A stretch of 64,000 nt of DNA from the NCBI RefSeq assembly GCF_044772865.1, contig NZ_CP173029.1:3658001-3722000 (forward strand), read 5' to 3'. Made by a program: the position numbers and the translations under genes. The notes below the pieces were generated by a model that did not search any database, was not told the origin of the DNA, and saw nothing but the letters and a program-made list of their open reading frames with translations. This DNA comes from Algirhabdus cladophorae. Its GTDB lineage: Bacteria; Pseudomonadota; Alphaproteobacteria; Rhodobacterales; Rhodobacteraceae. Positions within the stretch are counted from its first letter, which is position 1. Every line of letters starts with the position of its first letter. Shown piece after piece: positions 34,707 through 41,741 of this stretch.

Positions 34707-34707
34707 G

Positions 34708-35427
34708 ATGACAGATGTATCGATTGTTATTCCAATGAAGAACGAAGTTGGAAATGCGCCCGATTTGATCAACGCGCTTGTTGCGGAATGTCACGATGTC
34801 CGCATTGAGATTATTGCAATTGATGATGCGTCCACGGATGGCACGGATCAGGCACTGCGGGATTTGCAGGCAACTGTTCCGACTTTGCGCGTTTTGCAAA
34901 ATACGAAATCTGGCGGACAGAGTGCGGCCGTACATTCCGGGGTTTTGGCGGCTAAGGCTGCCATTGTTTGCACCTTGGATGGAGATGGTCAAAACCCGGC
35001 CAGCCAAGTCCCCAAGCTGTATCGCCCACTGTTGGCTGATGAAACGGGCCTTTTGGCGCTGGTGGCGGGTCAGCGGGTTGACCGGCAGGACACCCAATCG
35101 AAAAAGCTGGCGTCAAAATTGGCAAATGGCCTGCGTGGATGGCTGTTGAATGATGGCACCCGAGACACCGGTTGTGGGCTGAAAGGTTTTCGACGTGATG
35201 TGTTTTTACAGATGCCTTACTTTGATCACATGCATCGCTATTTGCCAGCGTTGTTCAAGCGTGATGGCTGGCAGATCGAATTGGTCGATGTCACGCATCG
35301 CGAACGTGGATCTGGCAACTCGAACTATTCAAATTTGAACCGTGCCTTGGTCGGGGTCTATGATCTTATTGGCGTGGCGTGGTTGATCAAGCGCCGCAAG
35401 AAGGCATATCCCAAGGAATTGGATTGA
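34708..35427 (+). CDS. family 2 glycosyltransferase, polyprenyl-phosphate sugar transferase-like
   Basis: A 239-residue GT2 enzyme: SIVIPMKNE at the N-terminus, IAIDDASTDGTDQ with the DxD-type acidic residues, LDGDGQNPASQVPKL and DTGCGLKGFRRDVF. This matches dolichol/undecaprenyl-phosphate sugar synthases such as ArnC or RgtE, which charge a lipid carrier at the cytoplasmic face. A basic, hydrophobic tail ends the protein. It is followed one base later by a LAB_N protein and then a GT39-type glycosyltransferase: a three-gene set in which the lipid-linked sugar is made, moved and transferred to an outer-membrane acceptor, probably lipid A or LPS core. Confidence 0.85.
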   Translation: MTDVSIVIPMKNEVGNAPDLINALVAECHDVRIEIIAIDDASTDGTDQALRDLQATVPTLRVLQNTKSGGQSAAVHSGVLAAKAAIVCTLDGDGQNPASQVPKLYRPLLADETGLLALVAGQRVDRQDTQSKKLASKLANGLRGWLLNDGTRDTGCGLKGFRRDVFLQMPYFDHMHRYLPALFKRDGWQIELVDVTHRERGSGNSNYSNLNRALVGVYDLIGVAWLIKRRKKAYPKELD

Positions 35428-35428
35428 T

Positions 35429-35734
35429 ATGGTTGAGGGGCTGTTTGAGTTTCTGCACGTTCACAGCTGGACTGAGTTTTGGTGGATCGTAATCGGGCTG
35501 GGTGGCCAATTGATGTTCACCGGGCGTTTCTTGGTGCAATGGATTGCGTCTGAAAGGCAGCGCAAGTCTGTGATCCCTTTGGCGTTTTGGTATTTGTCGA
35601 TTGCCGGAGGAGCTGTTTTGTTGGCCTACGCGATCTACCGGAAGGATCCCGTATTCATTCTGGGTCAGTCGATGGGCCTGTTTATCTATCTTCGCAACCT
35701 CTGGCTTATTCGCGCCGAGGCAAAAGGTGCCTAA
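35429..35734 (+). CDS. LAB_N domain membrane protein
   Basis: A 101-residue protein with the lipid-A-disaccharide-synthase N-terminal (LAB_N) domain: WWIVIGLGGQLMFTGRFLVQWIASE near residue 16, then PLAFWYLSIAGGAVLLAYAIYRKDPVFILGQ and YLRNLWLI. Three hydrophobic helices are visible. Stand-alone LAB_N proteins are found beside GT2 and ArnT-like genes and may help move the lipid-linked sugar across the membrane; that role is inference. It starts one base after the GT2 stop and overlaps the next gene by eight bases. Confidence 0.85.
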   Translation: MVEGLFEFLHVHSWTEFWWIVIGLGGQLMFTGRFLVQWIASERQRKSVIPLAFWYLSIAGGAVLLAYAIYRKDPVFILGQSMGLFIYLRNLWLIRAEAKGA

Positions 35735-37175
35735 TATCCGACTTTGGAACTGGGCAATTGCCTTTGTGCTTGCCTTGACGTCATTGCGTGTCATCACGCT
35801 GTACTTTGCACAAATCGATCTTTTTGTGGATGAAAGCCAATATTGGTTTTGGGGGCAAAGCCCTGATTTTGGATATTATTCCAAACCGCCTCTCATCGGG
35901 TGGGTGATCCGGGCAGTGACAGATGTTGCTGGCAGCGACAGTGCATTTTGGGTTCGGCTGCCTGCACCTATTCTTCACGGGATAACGGCTCTGATTTTGG
36001 GATCTATCGCCCGACGGTATGTGTCTGTTCAAGCGGGTTTGGTCGTGACCGTTGGCTATGCCACTCTGCCTTTAGTGGTCGTTGGCAGCACATTGATTTC
36101 AACGGATACGATTATGTTCCCGTTTTTGGCCGGGGCATTGGCATGCTATCTACGATATTTCGAAACGGACCATCGCCGTTGGATTGTGTTTGCAGGGGGG
36201 CTTTTGGGATGCGCGGCGATGGCAAAATATGCAGGCGTTTATTATATCCTTTGCGCATGTTGTGCAGCTGTGTTTTTGCCGCGATACCGCATGCAGGCGC
36301 CCGTTTGGTTGTCCGGTTTAGGTGCCTTCCTTTTGGTGATCTCACCCAATGTCCTATGGAATTTTGCCAACGGATTTTCAACAGCACAGCACACGTTAGA
36401 CAACGCAGATTGGGTTCGAGATCCAAGCGAAAACGCCAGCATCAACTTCCCGGGCCTTCTGGAATTCCTAGCGGCCCAATTGGCGGTATTCGGCCCAGTT
36501 TTGTTTGTGGTTTTTGTGATGCTTGGCTGCGGCTTTTTTCGATCTTACAGGCCACCCTATCGATCCGCTTTGCTGGTTTTCTCGATTCCAATAGTGCTGT
36601 TGGTGTGCATGCAAGCCGTGTTGTCCCAAGCTTATGCAAATTGGGCTGCAGCGGCCTATCTGGCTGCAAGTGTTGTGGTCTTGCCGGTCCTACTGAGCCA
36701 TAAGTATCTGCTAATACTGTCGTTTGCGATTAATGGTGCTCTTTCGGTTCTTTTGCCTTTAGCGGTTGTGAACGCAGATAAGTTCAGTATTGACGGCCGA
36801 TCATTGGTTATGGCCCGCTACGTTGATATCGAAAAAATGAGCCTTGATATTTTCGAGGTTGCCGAACAAAACAGTCAAAGTTTGATTGTGGCCCGCAATC
36901 GCGATGTCTTGGCAGATATGTTTTACACATTGCGGGACAAACCTTTGATCATCCGCTCGACCCCGCCAAAAGCGCGCGCAGCGAACCACTACGCGCTATC
37001 CTATCCTTTGGTCGCACCCCACCCAAATGAGACGATGTTGTTGGTGCTGCATGCCCGAAAAGAACTGCCATGCGTCGCGGAAAAGGTGGCTGAGTTCCAG
37101 AACAATCGGGGGCATTACAAAGACGATGTTTTTATTGGCTATATCGCCCCTAGCACATGCTTTGACCGCCGCTAA
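35727..37175 (+). CDS. GT39/ArnT-like membrane glycosyltransferase
   Basis: A 482-residue polytopic membrane protein. The N-terminal periplasmic loop has the family acidic motif FVDESQYWFWGQSPDFGYYSKPPL (core DESQYW near residue 35), as in ArnT and protein O-mannosyltransferase-type (PMT_2) enzymes that use lipid-phosphate sugars. About eleven hydrophobic segments follow, and a soluble periplasmic C-terminal part ends the chain. GTG at 35727 is chosen because it overlaps the LAB_N gene end; an earlier in-frame start would overlap it by over 130 bases. The product presumably transfers the sugar made by the GT2 gene. Confidence 0.85.
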   Translation: MPNIRLWNWAIAFVLALTSLRVITLYFAQIDLFVDESQYWFWGQSPDFGYYSKPPLIGWVIRAVTDVAGSDSAFWVRLPAPILHGITALILGSIARRYVSVQAGLVVTVGYATLPLVVVGSTLISTDTIMFPFLAGALACYLRYFETDHRRWIVFAGGLLGCAAMAKYAGVYYILCACCAAVFLPRYRMQAPVWLSGLGAFLLVISPNVLWNFANGFSTAQHTLDNADWVRDPSENASINFPGLLEFLAAQLAVFGPVLFVVFVMLGCGFFRSYRPPYRSALLVFSIPIVLLVCMQAVLSQAYANWAAAAYLAASVVVLPVLLSHKYLLILSFAINGALSVLLPLAVVNADKFSIDGRSLVMARYVDIEKMSLDIFEVAEQNSQSLIVARNRDVLADMFYTLRDKPLIIRSTPPKARAANHYALSYPLVAPHPNETMLLVLHARKELPCVAEKVAEFQNNRGHYKDDVFIGYIAPSTCFDRR

Positions 37176-37200
37176 ACGGTGAGAATTGATTAAAAGGTTG

Positions 37201-37262
37201 TTAGACTTTTCGACAAAGGTCTAAATTCCAACGCCACTACAGAACACTAGGACCAAAGTCCT
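37201..37262. promoter_or_regulatory. two small inverted repeats upstream of the RTX gene
   Basis: TTAGAC (37201-37206) and GTCTAA (37219-37224) form one imperfect hairpin, and AGGAC/GTCCT (37249-37253 and 37258-37262) with a four-base CAAA loop form a second. They lie in the 126-base gap between the glycosyltransferase stop and the RTX start. No T run follows either one, so an operator or leader role is more likely than termination. Confidence 0.3.
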
Positions 37263-37301
37263 CAGCCATCTCTTGAAGGCAACGACGCAACAAGAGTTCT
37301 A

Positions 37302-39599
37302 TTGGTGGCTAGCTTTACATTCATTGGTACCTATGCCGGCACGCATTCATCGCAGGTGACCGGCATTTCCGACGTTCAGATACGTGATGTATCTGGCGCT
37401 TGGTTTGCTTATGTGACGAGCCAGGCCAATGGACTGATCACAGCCTATCAGATCACTTCAGGTGGTGGGTTCAACTTTATTGATCAGGAGGTCTTTTCGA
37501 CCCAAGGCACCCCTTATGGTCTGCAGTTTCTGGATATTGGCACTGGCATGAACGCCGTAGCCCTAGGGACGTCTACAACGGTGTTTTCGGCCATGGGGGT
37601 GTCAGGCAATGGGACGTTGCAGACTGATACATCCTTTGATGCGGCCACCAGCGGCTTGGGAAATTTCAAAGCGGCAATTAGTTTTCAGATCAATGGCGGA
37701 TCTTATGTTTACGGTGCGCGGGAAGATACCAGCGGTTTCGAACTATTTAAGCTGGATTCGTCGGATGATTTACAAGTGCATCCAGCGGGAGCATTAGACG
37801 GGGATAGCCAAACCCGTGATGTAGGTGCCTTTGCAACTGTCAGTCTAAGCAATCAGAGTTTTCTCTATGCGACATCGCAAGAGGACCAAGAAATCGTCGT
37901 GTATCAGATCAAACCAAATGGTGTGCCCAAGCTGTTGACGTCTGTTGGGATAGAACAAAATTTGGGCATTGCCACACCACGTCATTTGGAACAGGTCCAA
38001 GTCGATGGCATGAACTTTTTGGTTTTGGGCAGTTCAGGAAGTTCCAGCATCACGATCTTTGAGGTGTTGGACGACGGGACGCTGCGCACGACGGATCACG
38101 TGTTTGATGAACTGACAACGCGCTTTCAAAACTTGCCAGCAATGGAAGTGGCGACTGTCGGCGAACGGGCCTTTGTGGTTGTGGGTGGTGCTGATGATGG
38201 GCTGACCATTCTGGAATTGATGCCAGATGGTACTTTGCTGCATCGCGACACGATTGCGGATCAGACCTACAGTGCCTTGGACGGCGTAAGTGGCATCGAT
38301 GCCTATGTCGATGGAACCGAGATTCACATTTACGCTGCTGGGCAAAACGATGTTGGTGTCAGTCATTTTGTCTATGACGTGGGGAATACGGGCTTGGTGG
38401 AACAAGGGTCGTTTACTGCGGACACACTCATCGGTTCCTCGAACCGCGATCTGCTGTCCGGCGGTTCCGGGAACGACGTAATTTCTGGCTTGGGTGGCAG
38501 CGACACGCTGGTCGATGGTTCGGGTCAAGATGTCCTGACAGGTGGTGCGGGATCTGATTTGTTTGTTCTGAGCAACGACAATGATTTTGACGTGATCACT
38601 GATTTTGAGGTTGGCATTGACCGGCTTGATCTGTCGAACTACCAGCTGTTTCGTAATACCGATCAACTTGATATTGCGTCCCATGGGGATGGGGCGACCC
38701 TGACGTTCTTTGGGGAATCCCTTAGGATTTATACGTCCAACGGGCAGAGCCTGACCCAGTCCGACATCGAAGGCATGGATGTTATTTCACTGACCCACAT
38801 GACAATCGGTTTGACGCCTCAGGATCTTGTTTTGACTGGTGGCGGTCAGGCGGATGCCCTTGTGGGCGGTTTGGGTAATGACACGTTACTGGGGCAAAAC
38901 GGCAATGATATTTTGCGTGGCAATGGTGGTGCGGATCTGTTGCAGGGCGGCGACGGCGAGGATTGCGCGGACTACTCTGCGGCGTTCGTTGGCATAACCG
39001 TTGATATGAAGGACATGGCCAAAAACACAGGCGAGGCCCAAGGCGATCTGTTTGAGTCTGTCGAACATATTTTGGGGTCGGATTTCCGCGACCGGTTGTT
39101 TGGCGATGGATCACACAACGATCTGATGGGCGAGCGTGGCAATGATTCCCTACAGGGTCGTGGTGGCAATGATGCGATCCGCGGTGGCAAAGGCAATGAT
39201 ACGATTTCTGGCAATTCCGGCCGCGATGATCTGCGTGGCGGCAATGGCCGTGATCATCTGTCTGGAAATTCGGGGCAAGATATTATCACCGGAGGCAACG
39301 GCGCCGACACACTCAGCGGCGGCAAGGGCAATGATGTCTTGACCGGAGGGTCCGGAGAGGACGTATTCATCTTTAGCGAAGATAAAGACACAATCACGGA
39401 TCTGGTCAACAATCGCGATACGATATTGATCGACGGGAATTTGTTGTCGGACGCTCAGATGAGTGGCGAGATGATCGTTGATACCTATGCGACTGTGCAC
39501 GGTGATACGACCGTCTTTGATTTTGGAGGGGGTCATGAGTTGACGCTGTTGAACGTTACGGATCTGAGCAAACTCTACAATGATGTGGATGTCATGTAG
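37302..39599 (+). CDS. RTX (hemolysin-type calcium-binding repeat) protein
   Basis: A 765-residue secreted-type protein. Residues 1 to about 375 are beta-rich with repeated strand patterns (DGTLL, FLYATSQ, VVVGGADDGL), like a propeller. Three glycine-aspartate nonapeptide blocks follow: around residues 383-425 (GGSGNDVISGLGGSD), 510-555 (GGLGNDTLLGQNGND) and 600-697 (GGKGNDTISGNSGRD; GGNGADTLSGGKGND). These bind calcium outside the cell and are typical of type I secretion substrates, which have no N-terminal signal, as here. No type I secretion genes are in the window. The start is a TTG followed by a GTG; either could be used. Function is unknown. Confidence 0.82.
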   Translation: MVASFTFIGTYAGTHSSQVTGISDVQIRDVSGAWFAYVTSQANGLITAYQITSGGGFNFIDQEVFSTQGTPYGLQFLDIGTGMNAVALGTSTTVFSAMGVSGNGTLQTDTSFDAATSGLGNFKAAISFQINGGSYVYGAREDTSGFELFKLDSSDDLQVHPAGALDGDSQTRDVGAFATVSLSNQSFLYATSQEDQEIVVYQIKPNGVPKLLTSVGIEQNLGIATPRHLEQVQVDGMNFLVLGSSGSSSITIFEVLDDGTLRTTDHVFDELTTRFQNLPAMEVATVGERAFVVVGGADDGLTILELMPDGTLLHRDTIADQTYSALDGVSGIDAYVDGTEIHIYAAGQNDVGVSHFVYDVGNTGLVEQGSFTADTLIGSSNRDLLSGGSGNDVISGLGGSDTLVDGSGQDVLTGGAGSDLFVLSNDNDFDVITDFEVGIDRLDLSNYQLFRNTDQLDIASHGDGATLTFFGESLRIYTSNGQSLTQSDIEGMDVISLTHMTIGLTPQDLVLTGGGQADALVGGLGNDTLLGQNGNDILRGNGGADLLQGGDGEDCADYSAAFVGITVDMKDMAKNTGEAQGDLFESVEHILGSDFRDRLFGDGSHNDLMGERGNDSLQGRGGNDAIRGGKGNDTISGNSGRDDLRGGNGRDHLSGNSGQDIITGGNGADTLSGGKGNDVLTGGSGEDVFIFSEDKDTITDLVNNRDTILIDGNLLSDAQMSGEMIVDTYATVHGDTTVFDFGGGHELTLLNVTDLSKLYNDVDVM

Positions 39600-39679
39600 A
39601 CCCAGCGCACGGAGGGCTGAAGGCTTATTAAGCATTGTTGCACAGGTTTGGGCAAACGCAGTCATCCAAGGGTCGACCC

Positions 39680-40753
39680 ATGTCCGAACGTAGCATCAGC
39701 CTTTCTTTGCCTTTTATCCAACCGGCTCAGGCACAAAAACATATCACTCACAACGAGGCGATCAGCACGCTTGATACTCTGGTGCAACTGACAGTTATCA
39801 GTGCAACAAGTACCAACGCGCCAACCGATGCGGAGCTTGGCGATAGCTACATTATCCCCGCTGCTGCTAATGGCGATTGGGCGGATCATGCGGATGATGT
39901 GGCCACCAAGGTGGAGGGCGGATGGCGGTTTGCGACGCCAAATCTAGGCTGGCAAGGATACGTTCAGGATCAAGCCATTGTGATGCTATTTACAGATCAG
40001 GGTTGGGGGCCAGCCCTTGGGGCATTAAATAATTTGCCAGAGTTGGGAATTGGGACCACTGCGGATGCGACCAACCCGTTTAGTGCCAAGTTGAACCGTG
40101 CGCTTTGGACTGCAACCGAGGCCGCTAATGGCGGCACAGGTGATGTGGTCCAAGCATTGAACAAAGAAACCAGCAGTGACGATGCAGGATTTACGTTTCA
40201 AACGGGCTATGCGACCCATGCTGTGTTTGGCAGCTTTGGATCTGATACGGTTCGCCTGGCCACCACGACGGATGGCACAACATTCAAAGATGCATTTGAG
40301 GTTGATGCGCCTTCGGGCGTTTTGGTTCAGCCTAACCTGCCGCGCTTTCGGGCCTCGACGAATTTCGACAATCTTGCGGCAGAGGCCACATGGGTAAAGG
40401 TCGCCATCAACCAGACGGAATTCAACGATCAAGGCGTGTTTGATCCTGCAACCTCGCTGTTTACAGCACCCTTGGACGGAACATATGCGTTTGGTGGGTT
40501 TCTGGCGTTCAAGCGTGACATCACATCAAATGTTCGGCTGCGTGGCCGCTTTGTCAAAAATGGCACCGATGAAGTAGCAGGCAGTTCGAACGAGTTAGCA
40601 TCGCAACCAACACATAATCTGACGGGTCTTGGTCTGCACACACTTGTGCACCTCACAGCCGGTGACACGGTCGAGCTGCAGGGTTATTTCCGTCTTGGTT
40701 CTGGTTATTTCAAAGCCGACAACAGTGTCTTCTGGGGCTACAAAATCGGCTGA
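39680..40753 (+). CDS. DUF2793 protein with C1q-like C-terminal domain
   Basis: A 357-residue protein. The first 110 residues match DUF2793: LSLPFIQPAQAQKHITHNEA, then LDTLVQL and GQGY-type segments (LGWQGYVQDQAIVMLFTDQGW). DUF2793 is known from rhodobacteral prophage and gene-transfer-agent-like proteins. The last 130 residues (YAFGGFLAFKRD; VRLRGRFVKNG; VHLTAGDTVELQGYF) look like a C1q/TNF-type jelly-roll found at the tips of fibres. ATG at 39680 is chosen because the family starts at MSERS.SL. It lies 80 bases after the RTX gene; a tail-fibre, adhesin or surface role is possible but not shown. Confidence 0.75.
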   Translation: MSERSISLSLPFIQPAQAQKHITHNEAISTLDTLVQLTVISATSTNAPTDAELGDSYIIPAAANGDWADHADDVATKVEGGWRFATPNLGWQGYVQDQAIVMLFTDQGWGPALGALNNLPELGIGTTADATNPFSAKLNRALWTATEAANGGTGDVVQALNKETSSDDAGFTFQTGYATHAVFGSFGSDTVRLATTTDGTTFKDAFEVDAPSGVLVQPNLPRFRASTNFDNLAAEATWVKVAINQTEFNDQGVFDPATSLFTAPLDGTYAFGGFLAFKRDITSNVRLRGRFVKNGTDEVAGSSNELASQPTHNLTGLGLHTLVHLTAGDTVELQGYFRLGSGYFKADNSVFWGYKIG

Positions 40754-40881
40754 TAAGCAACACCTCGTTTGTGTGTCCCTGACGTCTGGTGAATTTATAG
40801 TGCGACCACAGCAGTAAACTTGAAGCATGCGTGCCTGATCCCTACCTGTTGTCCGAACACTTCCTTGTCGGAGACGCATCC

Positions 40882-41265
40882 ATGAATATTTCAGCTGCTG
40901 CCAAGGCGTCGGGTCTGCCTGTAAAAACTGTGAGATATTATGCTGACATCGGTTTGGTCGCAGCCTCCAGTCGGACTGAGGCAGGGTACCGGTCTTATGA
41001 TCAGCCGGCTGTGCGCAAACTTGGGTTCATCAGGCGCTCGCGGGCCTTTGGGTTTTCTATTGATGAATGCCGCGAATTACTGGGCCTTTACGAAGATGCC
41101 AATCGGTCCAGCCATGACGTCAAAACAATTGCCTCCAACCGCTTGCAGGATATCCGTGACAAGCAAGCCGAGTTGCAAAAATTGCACGATGAGCTGTCTC
41201 ATTTGGTGAATTCATGCAATGGCGATGATCGGCCGGATTGCCCTATTATCAGCTATCTGGCTTAA
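40882..41265 (+). CDS. MerR-family regulator, CueR-like
   Basis: A 127-residue MerR regulator: winged-helix SAAAKASGLPVKTVRYYADIGLV, wing RTEAGYRSYDQPAVRKL, a long dimerisation helix and the C-terminal metal loop SCNGDDRPDCPII, whose two cysteines match the Cu(I) ligands of CueR (CxGDDxxDCPII). Copper or silver sensing is therefore likely. ATG at 40882 is chosen because the fold starts there; the frame extends 17 codons upstream. No copper ATPase or copper oxidase gene is adjacent, so its target must lie elsewhere. The downstream region is decayed DNA. Confidence 0.82.
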   Translation: MNISAAAKASGLPVKTVRYYADIGLVAASSRTEAGYRSYDQPAVRKLGFIRRSRAFGFSIDECRELLGLYEDANRSSHDVKTIASNRLQDIRDKQAELQKLHDELSHLVNSCNGDDRPDCPIISYLA

Positions 41266-41266
41266 C

Positions 41267-41632
41267 GTCGATTTCGCCAAAGACAGGAGGCATTTAGGCT
41301 TCCCACGCTACGTCCTAAGTGCTGAGTTCGACCTGCATAGGGAGACGCGAAGCGACTGACCAATAAACCCCAAAATCCGCAACGGCGGGCAGGTCAAACG
41401 GATTGACGCCGCTTCCATGGGTATTCTTGAATATGTAGGTGCGCAGTTCCTCGATGATACTGCCCTTGCCGATTGGACGCGCGTTGGAGTGAAATGAGCG
41501 GGTGATTTGATATATTTGGATCGTGGCTTTGTGTGCGAATTGATCGCGAGCATCCAGTTAGATTTCACCTATCATGCCTGCAATCCCAGCAAAAACCTGC
41601 GTCTTGGGCGCAATTCCTCCCTCCCTCTGTAG
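41267..41632 (+). pseudogene. decayed reading frame, possibly a transposase remnant
   Basis: One frame reads through this stretch with stops at 41357, 41495 and 41630. Its pieces look protein-like: KIRNGGQVKRIDAASMGIL, then AQFLDDTALADWTRVGVK and GDLIYLDRGFVCELIASIQ. The last resembles the GDL.L.DRGF..xxL strand of IS4-type DDE transposases, but the match is weak. With the minus-strand frame over 41308-41568 also open, chance cannot be excluded. No intact gene lies between the CueR-like gene and the 5-oxoprolinase gene (476 bases). It would mark the far end of the accessory segment that starts at tRNA-Leu. Confidence 0.25.
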
Positions 41633-41741
41633 CCACCTCGTCGATCCTCAAGACCACCACCGAACGATTGTTCGTCGCAGATGCTATCAGATCGTAGATT
41701 TTCTTGACCGCAATTTGTGCGTCACCAAATTCACGTGCATC

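Noticed and set aside
35900..36703. A 267-residue plus-strand frame in another phase of the GT39-type gene
   Set aside because: Cysteine- and arginine-rich nonsense translation overlapping a clear membrane enzyme.
38400..39390. Tandem glycine-rich repeats read as a possible CRISPR or DNA satellite
   Set aside because: They are in-frame RTX nonapeptides with varied DNA sequence, not spacers between identical repeats.
41308..41568. An 86-residue minus-strand frame
   Set aside because: No signature; the plus-strand decayed frame explains the region equally well.
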